Shown here: positions 1 through 7,913 of the stretch, piece by piece
Position numbering within the stretch: position 1 is the stretch's first letter
How the letters are laid out: every line of letters starts with the position of its first letter
Assembly: GCA_050733935.1 (NCBI GenBank)
Contig: JBOHUC010000040.1
Coordinates: forward strand, 1-28,212
DNA length: 28,212 bases
DNA from: JBOHUC01 sp050733935
GTDB lineage: Bacteria; Eisenbacteria; RBG-16-71-46; DASYSL01
Direction of reading: 5' to 3'
Made by a program: the position numbers and the translations under genes
The notes under the pieces: generated by a model
The model's input: the letters and a program-made list of their open reading frames with translations, nothing else
Told to the model about the DNA's origin: nothing
Databases searched by the model: none

Positions 1-1634
1 CGAGATCCGCGGGGATCGGAGCGTTCGAACAGTCGCGCAGGGTCACCGAGTTGATCGTGATCGTGCCGAGGCCGTCGCCGCCCGAGTTCATGACTTTGAT
101 CGTGAACAGGCCGCCCCCCGCGCCGCCTGCGCCGCACGGCGTACCGAGGATCGCCTCGTCCACCGTGTACGAGCCGCCGCCGTTGTTGAGCACGAGATAG
201 GTCGTGCCGTTGGCGCCTGCGCCGGTGGCGAGGTAGGGACCCTGGGTGATGTTCGCCCCGATCGGGCCGCACAGCATGAGATTGGCGGAAAGGGTGAACG
301 TGACGCTGTAGCCACGCAGGGGGGCCGCATCCGTGCGAGCGATGCTGACCGGGATCGAGACACAGGGATTGGCGGCCGAAATGCACGAGGACGCGGGTTC
401 GGTCGTCACGGGGTTGCACGCGAGCGCCGAAGAGTTGTGCTGGAAGTACTCCCACTCCGAAACCCCGTCCGACAAGTTCGTGAAATCACCCCACGTGATG
501 CCCGCGGCGGGGAACTCGCCGCTCGAGAACGTGCTCCCGGCCAGCGTGAGCACGTTGTCGTAATAGACGCTGACCGCGCTCCCCGAGACTTCGATCCGGA
601 AGGTGTGCATCGCGTCCGTGTCGACGAACGCCTGGGGTCCGCGGGAACCTGGGCCGTTGGTCAGAAACACGACATCGGGGCCGACGAAGAAGTGCACACC
701 GACACCGGTCGACGTGCCGATTGCGATGCCGAGGTGCTCCCGTGCGGCGCTCGACGTCGTTCCGGTGATCCGCCGGGCTCTGAACTCCGCGACGATCGGG
801 TTCGCGAAGCTTACGGGCACGTGGTAGTTCAGAACGTGGTTCTGGACGCCGCTGCTCATCGTCAGGATGCCGCCCGAGACCGATGCCGTGCCGCCCGTCT
901 GATCCCGCGTCCAGGCTGGACACGAGTCGTCCGGCAGATCGCCCGAAGACGCCTCGTAGCGGATCGTGTAGGGCTGCGCATCCACAACAGAGAACGACGC
1001 TACATCTGCGTAGTGGCCGTCAAACTCGGGATTGACCGCGTCATTGAACACGTTCTCCGCTGCGGAGACGATGATGGCGACGAACGTCGTCGTGGGCGGG
1101 AGCGTCAGGTCCACGGACACCGTCTGCCAGGTGGCGGGATTGCCGTCGGTGACCAGCGACTGAAAGGCGGTCGCCAGCTCGCTCACCGTGAACTGCGCTG
1201 GAAAGCTCGCCGGCGATCCCGAGTATGCATAGATTTCGATGCGAAATTCAGAATCCGTTTGGGCATCACCGGCGATGCGGTTCACCCGGTAGCTCGCGAT
1301 GCCTCTCGCTGTCCCCGTAGAAATGACCGAGGCGAGAGAGGAGACGTCCACGAGTTGGATCACCTCGCTCGCGCCCGCGGGCCCCGGCCCGATGGCCGAG
1401 TTGATGAAGTGAAGCATGCGCGTGCCTTCGTACGGGGTGATTCCGTTCTCCGCCGTGACGATCGCCGACGTGTCGAATCCATTCCAGTCCCCGGCGGATG
1501 TCGGAAGGGACCCGGCCGTTGGTTCCGCGATCTCGAAACCTGAGTTGACGATTGCGTTGGCGTAAGAAGTCCCGAGGGAAGGCGCCGACAGGAGTGCGAC
1601 CAACGCGGACACGACGACGAGGAAGCGGTGCATG
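1..1634 (-). CDS. Secreted multi-domain protein with C-terminal cohesin-like module (partial, 3' end outside window)
   Basis: An uninterrupted frame of 544 codons runs from ATG at 1634 off the left edge, so the C-terminus is missing. Residues 1-27 form a signal peptide ending in SYANA. Residues 28-217 look like a carbohydrate-binding-type beta sandwich that opens with IVNSGFE. Residues 223-400 look like a LamG/concanavalin-type sandwich. From about 413 a Cys-containing segment (VSIPVSIARTD, then SVTFTLSANL, then GLFTIKVMNSGGDGLGTITI) has the strand pattern of cohesin-like modules of secreted proteins. The start is supported by a G-rich GGGGGAG about 7 nt upstream and a promoter at 1708-1737. 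Its neighbour on the same strand encodes a dockerin-like protein, so the two could bind each other; that is inference. The domain names come from sequence style, not from a search. It could equally be a surface adhesin. Confidence 0.85.
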
Positions 1635-1707
1635 GAGGTCTCCCCCTATGTGGAGAACTGACGGGGGGGAGATGAACGGACAGATAGCCGTGGGAGGAGT
1701 AGCGAGT

Positions 1708-1737
1708 ATGTTGCCAAGGCACGGGGGGAAATGTCAA
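1708..1737 (-). promoter_or_regulatory. Sigma70-type promoter for the secreted multi-domain gene
   Basis: On the minus strand a perfect TTGACA (1732-1737) is followed after 18 nt by CAACAT (1708-1713). Transcription would begin near 1700, giving a leader of about 65 nt before the ATG at 1634. The -35 is strong and the -10 is weak. Confidence 0.5.
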
Positions 1738-1805
1738 CGGCGGTGATCAGAAGCGAATCGAAGTGGTCTATCCCCCGCCGCCGTACTCAACGCGCACGAC
1801 TCGGC

Positions 1806-1822
1806 TGCCCCATTCAGGGGCA
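1806..1822 (-). other. Small hairpin over the stop of the dockerin-like gene
   Basis: A 6-bp perfect stem TGCCCC/GGGGCA with a 5-nt loop holds the TGA stop codon. No T-run follows, so it is not a standard terminator. It may be an mRNA 3' stem. Confidence 0.3.
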
Positions 1823-2125
1823 CTCTCCGACGTAGGGAGTCTCCGTGAGGTAGCTGCGCGCGAACACGACCAGGTCGTTCAGGTCGTCAGCTCGACCGTC
1901 GCAGTCGAAGTCGGCACGCTCGCATCCCGGAGGAATCGGCGGGGCGAAGAAGCAGTAGGCAAACTCAGCAAGGTCGCCGAGATCCATTTTCCCGTTCGCA
2001 TTCAGGTCCGTAGACGTGAACCCGCCCACCAGAGACTGGCGTGGAAGGCTGGGAGGAGTCGCTTGAGCCGGAACGGCGAGAAAAAGCGAGAGAGACAGCA
2101 GCACGAAGCCGGCGAGTCGAGGCAT
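1814..2125 (-). CDS. Small secreted dockerin-like protein
   Basis: 103 residues. The start is ATG at 2125 because a signal peptide begins there (MPRLAGFVLLSLSLFLAVPAQA); the frame stays open upstream but reads into the end of atpC. Two calcium-loop-like repeats follow. The first is at 40-51, with D40, N42, N44, D48 and D51. The second is at 72-84, with D72, D74, D76, D80 and N83. They are separated by a Cys-containing linker, and the helix after each loop ends in hydrophobic residues, as in type I dockerin-like domains. Unlike classical dockerins it carries no catalytic domain; the dockerin pair is essentially the whole mature protein. It lies 104 nt downstream of atpC on the same strand and upstream of a gene with a cohesin-like module. 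It might be read through from the atp operon or have its own promoter. The stop codon sits in the loop of a small hairpin (1806-1822). Confidence 0.75.
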   Translation of the reverse strand: MPRLAGFVLLSLSLFLAVPAQATPPSLPRQSLVGGFTSTDLNANGKMDLGDLAEFAYCFFAPPIPPGCERADFDCDGRADDLNDLVVFARSYLTETPYVGECP

Positions 2126-2199
2126 TTCCGTACTCGTTTCCGGGGGGCGAGGTCGTTGCGGAACGAATCCCTCCCGGACCAGCCGGGGCACAGACTCTA

Positions 2200-2211
2200 G
2201 GATCGCGATCC
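2200..2211. other. 12-bp perfect palindrome downstream of atpC
   Basis: GGATCGCGATCC lies 18 nt beyond the atpC stop. It has no T-run, so it is not an intrinsic terminator. It could be a protein-binding site for the following gene, or chance. Confidence 0.25.
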
Positions 2212-2229
2212 GGTCGTGTCCACCGGAAC

Positions 2230-2670
2230 CTAACCTCCCCCGCCGCCGTACTCCTTCCACACCGCAAGCCGGGCGGCCGCCTGCTCCGCCTGGGCGGCGA
2301 GCCGCTCGCGATCGATCTCGGCCTCGCCGTGCGAGCCGAGATGCGGTGACGCAAGCCTCGAGCGCGCCTGCGCGAGTGCCGCTTCGGCAGCCTGGGTGTC
2401 GATCTCGCCTGCCGGCTCCGCCTGATCGGCGAGCACCGTCGCGCGATTGTCCGACACCTCGAGGAAACCTCCCGTCACGACGAAGTGCTCCTGCACGCCG
2501 TCCGGCTTCCGGATCGACATCACGCCCGGCTCGAGCGTGGTGAGGAGCGGTGCGTGATGCGCGAGCACGCCCAGATAACCGACCGTCCCCCTCGCGTAGA
2601 GGTGGATGGCCTCGCCGCTGAAGACCTGCCGCTCCGGGGTGAGCAGCTTCACCGTGAAGGTCGTCGCCAT
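2230..2670 (-). CDS. atpC: ATP synthase F1 epsilon subunit
   Basis: 146 residues, usual length for the family. The N-terminal beta-barrel domain is clear: FTVKLLTPERQVFSGEA, then GYLGVLAHHAPLLTTLEPG, then FVVTGGFLEVSDNRATVLAD. The C-terminal part (from about 90) is the helical hairpin that contacts F1 in the inhibitory state. Here it is Ala/Glu/Arg-rich and ends in a short Gly tail. Epsilon links the rotor stalk to the c-ring and modulates ATP hydrolysis. A GGAG sits five bases before the ATG at 2670. The gene is last in the atp operon, 16 nt after atpD. Confidence 0.95.
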   Translation of the reverse strand: MATTFTVKLLTPERQVFSGEAIHLYARGTVGYLGVLAHHAPLLTTLEPGVMSIRKPDGVQEHFVVTGGFLEVSDNRATVLADQAEPAGEIDTQAAEAALAQARSRLASPHLGSHGEAEIDRERLAAQAEQAAARLAVWKEYGGGGG

Positions 2671-2686
2671 GATCGCTCCGTGTGAC

Positions 2687-4096
2687 CTACGAGGACTGTC
2701 CCTTGAGCCGCTCGCCGTGCTCGATCGCTTCCTCGATCGTGCCCTTCATGTAGAACGCCTGCTCGGGAAGGTGGTCGAGCTCGCCCGAGACGATGCGCTT
2801 GAAACCCTTCACCGTGTCCTCGCGCTTCACGTACTTGCCGGGCGTTCCGGTGAACGCTTCGGCGACGAAGAACGGCTGTGACAGGAAGCGCTCGAGGCGG
2901 CGCGCCCGGCCGACGATGATCTTGTCGTCCTCCGACAACTCGTCCATGCCGAGAATCGCGATGATGTCCTGGAGGTCCTTGTAGCGCTGGAGCGTCCGCT
3001 GCACCGCGCGCGCCGTGTCGTAGTGCTCGTCGCCCACGATGCGCGGATCGAGCATGCGCGACGTCGAGCCCAGCGGATCGACGGCCGGATAGATGCCGCG
3101 CTCGACGATCGCGCGGTCGAGCACGGTCGTCGCGTCGAGGTGTGAGAACGCAGTCGCTGGCGCGGGATCCGTGAGGTCGTCGGCCGGCACGTAGATGGCC
3201 TGCACCGACGTGATCGAGCCCTTCTTCGTGGTCGTGATGCGCTCCTGGAGGCTGCCCATCTCGGTTCCGAGCGTCGGCTGGTAACCCACGGCCGACGGCA
3301 TGCGCCCGAGCAGTGCGGACACCTCGGAGCCCGCCTGCGTGAAGCGGAAGATGTTGTCGATGAACAGGAGCACGTCCTGTCCCTGCTCGTCGCGGAAGTA
3401 CTCGGCCATCGTGACACCGGCAAGCCCGACCCGCAAGCGTGCGCCCGGCGGCTCGTTCATCTGGCCGAACACCATCACGGTCTTCGCGATGACGCCCGAC
3501 TCGGTCATCTCGAGCCACAGGTCATTGCCCTCGCGCGTGCGCTCGCCGACGCCCGCGAACACGGAGTAGCCGCCGTGCTCGGTCGCGATGTTCCGGATCA
3601 GCTCCTGGATGAGAACGGTCTTGCCGACGCCGGCACCGCCGAACAGGCCGATCTTGCCGCCGCGTGCGTACGGCGCCATGAGGTCGACGACCTTGATGCC
3701 GGTCTCGAACACCGACGCCGTGGTCTCCATGTCCTCGAACGACGGAGCCGGGCGGTGGATCGGATAGGTCTTGTCGGGATGCGGCACCGGGCCCTTCTCG
3801 TCGATCGTCTCGCCGAGGACGTTGAAGATCCGGCCGAGTCCCTGCTCGCCCACCGGGACGGCGATCGGGAGGCCCGTGTCCACGGCGTCCATGCCGCGCA
3901 CGAGACCATCCGTCGACGACATGGCGACGCAGCGCACGACGTTGTCACCCACATGGAGCGCCGCTTCGACGGTGAGGCCGATGTTCTTGCTCTTGTCTTC
4001 GATGCGAATCGCGTTGAGGATGCGCGGCAGGTTGTCCGACGGGAACTCCACGTCCACCGTGGGTCCGATGACCTGAACGATCTTGCCCTTGTTCAT
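2687..4096 (-). CDS. atpD: ATP synthase F1 beta subunit (catalytic)
   Basis: 469 residues, full length. It binds ADP and phosphate at the three catalytic sites of F1 and makes ATP as gamma rotates. Visible landmarks are the Walker A GGAGVGKT at 153-160, the catalytic Glu185 in VGERTREGND, Walker B LLFID at 243-247, and the signature PAVDPLGSTS at 337-346. The DELSEED lever motif reads DELSEDD at 385-391, a conservative change. An SD-like GGAG lies five bases before the ATG at 4096, and atpG ends 14 nt upstream. All catalytic residues are present, so it should be active. Confidence 0.98.
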   Translation of the reverse strand: MNKGKIVQVIGPTVDVEFPSDNLPRILNAIRIEDKSKNIGLTVEAALHVGDNVVRCVAMSSTDGLVRGMDAVDTGLPIAVPVGEQGLGRIFNVLGETIDEKGPVPHPDKTYPIHRPAPSFEDMETTASVFETGIKVVDLMAPYARGGKIGLFGGAGVGKTVLIQELIRNIATEHGGYSVFAGVGERTREGNDLWLEMTESGVIAKTVMVFGQMNEPPGARLRVGLAGVTMAEYFRDEQGQDVLLFIDNIFRFTQAGSEVSALLGRMPSAVGYQPTLGTEMGSLQERITTTKKGSITSVQAIYVPADDLTDPAPATAFSHLDATTVLDRAIVERGIYPAVDPLGSTSRMLDPRIVGDEHYDTARAVQRTLQRYKDLQDIIAILGMDELSEDDKIIVGRARRLERFLSQPFFVAEAFTGTPGKYVKREDTVKGFKRIVSGELDHLPEQAFYMKGTIEEAIEHGERLKGQSS

Positions 4097-4110
4097 GAGT
4101 TCTCCAGTTC

Positions 4111-5007
4111 CTACTTCAGCGCCTCGGCGCCACCCACGATCTCCGAGATCTCCTTCGTGATCGAGGCCTGCCGCAGCCGGTTCCGCTTCAAGACCAGTGA
4201 ATCGATCAAATCGCCCGCGTTCTTGCGGGCGGACCCCATGGCGAGCATGCGCGCCGAGTGCTCGGACGCGTACGCCTCGGCGAATGCCTGCAGGACACGC
4301 GTGGTCGCGTAGCGCGGCAGGAGCCGGCCCACGAGCTCGGGCGCGCCCGGTTCGAAGATGTAGTCGCGCGCTTTCCCCGCCTCGGCCTCGGACCCTGCGC
4401 CGGACGCCGCTGCGGACGACGTGCCCGCGGGCGTACCGCCGATCGGCAGCAGCGTCTCACGCACGACCCGGCGCGTCATGGCGCTCACGAACTGCGAGTA
4501 GACGAGGTCCACGGCGTCCACTTCGCCCGACCGGAACATCTCGACGAGCTTCTGCGTGACCCGGAGCGCGACATCGTATTCCGCCTGGTCGGGCAAATCC
4601 GTGTACGCGTGCGCGATCGGCCAGCTTCGGCGCCGGAAGTACTCGCCCACCTTCCGGCCGATGAGGACGAGCCGGAGCGACGAGCCTTCGGGGCCGCGCA
4701 GGAGCGACTCGGTCGTCCGCACCAGGTTCGCGTTGTACGAGCCCGCGAAGCCACGGTTCGAGGCGAACACGACCAGAGCACGCGCCTTGACCGGCCGCAC
4801 CTCGGCGAGCGGGTGCTGCATCGCCGACAGCGTCCCGCCCAGGTTCCGGAGCATGTCCTCCATGCCTTGCGCGTACGGTCGCGCCTGCAGCGCGCGCACC
4901 TGCGCTTTCCGCAGCTTCGCCGCGGCCACGAGCTCCATGGCCTTCGTGATCTGCTGCGTGCTCCGGACGCTCCTGATGCGCCGCTTGATGTCGCGAAGTG
5001 TCGCCAT
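4111..5007 (-). CDS. atpG: ATP synthase F1 gamma subunit
   Basis: 298 residues. Gamma is the central rotor shaft, and the two conserved terminal helices that form it are clear: RIRSVRSTQQITKAMELVAA near the N-terminus and the segment from LVLKRNRLRQASITKEISEI to the C-terminus. The middle Rossmann-like part includes a low-complexity Ala/Ser/Gly insertion around 203-222 that many gamma subunits lack. The start is ATG at 5007 with GAGGGG just upstream. It sits between atpA (33 nt gap) and atpD (14 nt gap). Confidence 0.96.
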   Translation of the reverse strand: MATLRDIKRRIRSVRSTQQITKAMELVAAAKLRKAQVRALQARPYAQGMEDMLRNLGGTLSAMQHPLAEVRPVKARALVVFASNRGFAGSYNANLVRTTESLLRGPEGSSLRLVLIGRKVGEYFRRRSWPIAHAYTDLPDQAEYDVALRVTQKLVEMFRSGEVDAVDLVYSQFVSAMTRRVVRETLLPIGGTPAGTSSAAASGAGSEAEAGKARDYIFEPGAPELVGRLLPRYATTRVLQAFAEAYASEHSARMLAMGSARKNAGDLIDSLVLKRNRLRQASITKEISEIVGGAEALK

Positions 5008-5040
5008 CGCCCCTCGTTCGCCTGCGCCCTGCTTGCCGGC

Positions 5041-6549
5041 CTACTTCTTGAACTGAGCCTTGAACTCCTGCACCGCAGCCGTGAGCTTCTTCTGCGTCGC
5101 GTCGGAGAGATCCTTCTCCTTCGCGACCGTGATCGCGACGTCCGCGTAGCGATCGCCCATGAACTTCATGAACTCCTTCTCGAACCGGCGCACGGATTCG
5201 ACCGGAAGGTCGTCCAGGTGGCCCTGCGTGCCCGTGAAGAGCAGGATGACCTGCTGCTCCATCGTCATCGGAACGAACTGGTCCTGCTTCAGGAGCTCGA
5301 CCATCCGCTGGCCGCGCGTGAGCTGTGCCTGCGTCGACTTGTCGAGGTCCGACCCGAACTGGGCGAACGCCGCGAGCTCCCGGTACTGCGCGAGGTCGAG
5401 GCGGAGCCGGCCGGCGACTTTCTTCATGGCCTTGGTCTGCGCGTTGCCGCCCACGCGTGACACCGAGATGCCGACGTTGATGGCGGGACGCACGCCCGAG
5501 AAGAAGAGATCGCTCTCGAGGAAGATCTGGCCGTCCGTGATCGAGATCACATTCGTCGGGATGTACGCCGACACGTCGCCGGCCTGCGTCTCGATGACGG
5601 GGAGCGCCGTCAGGGATCCACCGCCCAGCTCATTCGACATCTTCGCGGCGCGCTCGAGGAGCCGGGAGTGGAGATAGAACACGTCGCCGGGATACGCCTC
5701 GCGGCCCGGCGGGCGGCGCAGGAGCAGCGAGAGCTGCCGGTATGCGGCCGCGTGCTTCGAAAGGTCGTCGTAAATGACGAGCGCGTGGCGGCCCGAGTCG
5801 CGGAATTCCTCGCCCAGCGAGACGCCGCAGTACGGCGCCAGGTACTGGAGCGGCGCGGGCTCCGAGGCCGACGCGGTGACGACGGTCGTGTATTCCATCG
5901 CCCCGTTGTCCTCGAGGATCTTCACGACCTGCGCGACCGTGGACTCTTTCTGACCGATCGCGACGTAGATGCAGAAGACGTCCGTGTCCTTCTGGTTGAT
6001 GATCGTGTCGACGAGGATCGCGGTCTTTCCGGTCTGGCGGTCGCCGATCACGAGCTCGCGCTGTCCGCGACCGATCGGAATCATGGAGTCGATCGCCTTG
6101 ATGCCGGTCTGGAGCGGCTCCTTCACCGGCTGGCGCTTCACCACGCCGGGCGCGATCGTCTCGATGTTCCGGTGCTTGTCGGTCACGATCGGGCCCTTGC
6201 CGTCCACCGGCTGGCCGAGCGCGTTCACGACGCGGCCGATCATCGCGTCCCCCACCGGAACCTGCGCGATGCGGCCCGTGGACTGGACGGTGTCGCCTTC
6301 CTTGATCTTGACGTCGGAGCCGAACAGCACCGCGCCGACGTTGTCCTCCTCGAGGTTCAGCACGAGACCCACGACGTCGCCGGGGAACTTGAGCAGCTCG
6401 CCGGCCATCGCGTTCTCGAGCCCCCAGATGCGGGCGATTCCGTCGCCCACCGAAAGCACGGTGCCGACGGTCTTCATCTCGATCTTCGTCTCGTAGCGCT
6501 CGAGCTCCTTCTGGAGGACGGCGCTCACTTCTTCAGGACGGAACGACAT
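5041..6549 (-). CDS. atpA: ATP synthase F1 alpha subunit
   Basis: 502 residues, normal length. Alpha forms the hexamer with beta and carries the non-catalytic nucleotide sites. Walker A is GDRQTGKT at 169-176. The arginine-finger segment reads ISVSRVGGNAQTKAMKKVAG, with the Arg preserved. The N-terminal delta-binding helix (FRPEEVSAVLQKELERYE) and the beta-barrel segment (VLSVGDGIARIWGLENAMAGEL) are typical. The start ATG at 6549 has GAGG five bases upstream. It lies between atpH (28 nt gap) and atpG. Confidence 0.98.
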   Translation of the reverse strand: MSFRPEEVSAVLQKELERYETKIEMKTVGTVLSVGDGIARIWGLENAMAGELLKFPGDVVGLVLNLEEDNVGAVLFGSDVKIKEGDTVQSTGRIAQVPVGDAMIGRVVNALGQPVDGKGPIVTDKHRNIETIAPGVVKRQPVKEPLQTGIKAIDSMIPIGRGQRELVIGDRQTGKTAILVDTIINQKDTDVFCIYVAIGQKESTVAQVVKILEDNGAMEYTTVVTASASEPAPLQYLAPYCGVSLGEEFRDSGRHALVIYDDLSKHAAAYRQLSLLLRRPPGREAYPGDVFYLHSRLLERAAKMSNELGGGSLTALPVIETQAGDVSAYIPTNVISITDGQIFLESDLFFSGVRPAINVGISVSRVGGNAQTKAMKKVAGRLRLDLAQYRELAAFAQFGSDLDKSTQAQLTRGQRMVELLKQDQFVPMTMEQQVILLFTGTQGHLDDLPVESVRRFEKEFMKFMGDRYADVAITVAKEKDLSDATQKKLTAAVQEFKAQFKK

Positions 6550-6577
6550 CAGGGCCTCACGATGACGGTGGATCCGG

Positions 6578-7129
6578 TCACGCGACCGGTACGTTCAACA
6601 GGTCTTCTCGCATCTGGTCCAGGAGCGAACGCACGCTCCGGTCGATGATCTGGTCGCCCAGCTGGACGATGACTCCGCCCAGGATTTCCGGCTCGACCCG
6701 CGGTTGCAGGCGGATACTCTTTCCCGACAGCGCTTCGAGCTCACGGACGAGCCCGGCCGATTCGGCTTCCGTGAGCGCGATCGCCGACGTCACGCGGACC
6801 TTCTCGATGCCCCGATGCGCCTCGACCAGGGCATCCAGCTGCGTGGCGATCATGCCGAGGTACGGGAAGCGCTTCTTGTGCAGGAGCAGGTGGACGAACT
6901 CCGCGGTCACGCGGTTCACGCGTGTTCCGAGGATCGTGTCCACGAGCTCGTGCTTGTGGTCGTCGCGCACCTGCGGCGACTCGAGGAACAGGCGGAACGA
7001 GGCGTCCTTCGCATTGAGCGCGACGACCGCCTGCATGTCGGCGGCGACGGCGTCGAGCGCGTCCTTCTTCAACGCGACGTTGAACAGCGCCTGTGCGTAG
7101 CGCTTCGCGATGGACGGTTCGCGGGCCAC
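6578..7129 (-). CDS. atpH: ATP synthase F1 delta subunit (OSCP)
   Basis: 183 residues. Delta is the hinge joining F1 alpha to the peripheral stalk. The N-terminal helical domain begins with the typical IAKRYAQALFNVA, and the C-terminal domain has GGVIVQLGDQIIDRSVRSLL, both family hallmarks. The start is GTG at 7129, directly abutting the atpF stop (TAG then GTG), so translation of the two is probably coupled. Confidence 0.95.
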   Translation of the reverse strand: MAREPSIAKRYAQALFNVALKKDALDAVAADMQAVVALNAKDASFRLFLESPQVRDDHKHELVDTILGTRVNRVTAEFVHLLLHKKRFPYLGMIATQLDALVEAHRGIEKVRVTSAIALTEAESAGLVRELEALSGKSIRLQPRVEPEILGGVIVQLGDQIIDRSVRSLLDQMREDLLNVPVA

Positions 7130-7621
7130 CTACCGGACCTCCTTGACCTCGCCGATGAACTCGGCGATCAGGCGCCGCTGTTCGGCCTCGTCGAGCTTCT
7201 TGCGCAGGATCTTCTCGGCTCCGAGAACCGCCATGCGGGACAGGTCCTCATGAAGGGCCTTCTGCGCCTTGGCCTTCTCGCTCTCGATCTCGGCCTGCGC
7301 CCGCTCGACCCGCGCGCGCGCCTGCTGCTGCGCGTCGGCCCGGATCTGCGCCGCCACTTCCTGGCCTTCGGCCACCGCCTCCTGGATTCGGGTGCGGGCC
7401 TGCTGCTCGATTCCGCGGAGCTTCGTCTCCAGCTCGACCTTGAGCTCCCCGGCTTCGCGCTTCGTCGTCTCGGCGTCCAACAGATCGGCGGCGATCTTCT
7501 GCTGCCGCGCCTCGAGCGTGGAAAGGAGCGGCCCCCAGGCGTACTTCCGGATCAACCAGAGGAAGATCAGGAACCCCACGATCTGGGTGATGACCTGTTT
7601 GAAGTCGATCAGGTTTCCCAT
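7130..7621 (-). CDS. atpF: ATP synthase F0 b subunit
   Basis: 163 residues. One N-terminal membrane helix (about 10-28, VITQIVGFLIFLWLIRKYAW) is followed by a long charged coiled coil rich in Ala, Glu, Gln and Arg. This is the standard plan of the peripheral-stalk b subunit, which holds F1 against rotor torque. Only one b gene is present and there is no b' paralogue, so a b2 homodimer is expected. It sits 27 nt after atpE and abuts atpH. The SD is weak. Confidence 0.95.
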   Translation of the reverse strand: MGNLIDFKQVITQIVGFLIFLWLIRKYAWGPLLSTLEARQQKIAADLLDAETTKREAGELKVELETKLRGIEQQARTRIQEAVAEGQEVAAQIRADAQQQARARVERAQAEIESEKAKAQKALHEDLSRMAVLGAEKILRKKLDEAEQRRLIAEFIGEVKEVR

Positions 7622-7648
7622 GGTCGCTTTCTGCCGCGGGTCGCGGAC

Positions 7649-7894
7649 CTAGCCGGTGATCTTGCCCGAGAGGATGAACATCGTGACGAACGCGTAGATC
7701 GTGAGCGCTTCGCTGAACGCGAGGCCCAGGATCATCGCGGTCTGGATCTTCGCCGCGGCTTCCGGCTGACGGCCCATCGCTTCGAGGCCACCCTTGCCGG
7801 TGAGACCGAGGCCGATGCCCGAGCCCACGGCCGCGAGGCCGATGGCCAGCGGCAGGGAGTAGCCGAGTGCGGTTGCTGCGTTCTCGAAACCCAT
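7649..7894 (-). CDS. atpE: ATP synthase F0 c subunit (proton-type ligand motif)
   Basis: 81 residues forming a two-helix hairpin. The polar loop is GRQPEA (41-46). The ion-carrying carboxylate is Glu62 in the second helix (GLAFSEALTIY). Sodium-type c rings such as that of Ilyobacter carry Gln in helix 1 and Ser after the Glu. Here these positions are Leu29 and Ala63, so a proton ring is expected; this is inference from known ligand patterns. The start at 7894 is chosen over an upstream in-frame start at 7978 because AAGGAGG lies 5 nt before it and the helix starts at once. The upstream extension would overlap atpB. Confidence 0.95.
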   Translation of the reverse strand: MGFENAATALGYSLPLAIGLAAVGSGIGLGLTGKGGLEAMGRQPEAAAKIQTAMILGLAFSEALTIYAFVTMFILSGKITG

Positions 7895-7913
7895 GACGCC
7901 CTCCTTCGTGAAA

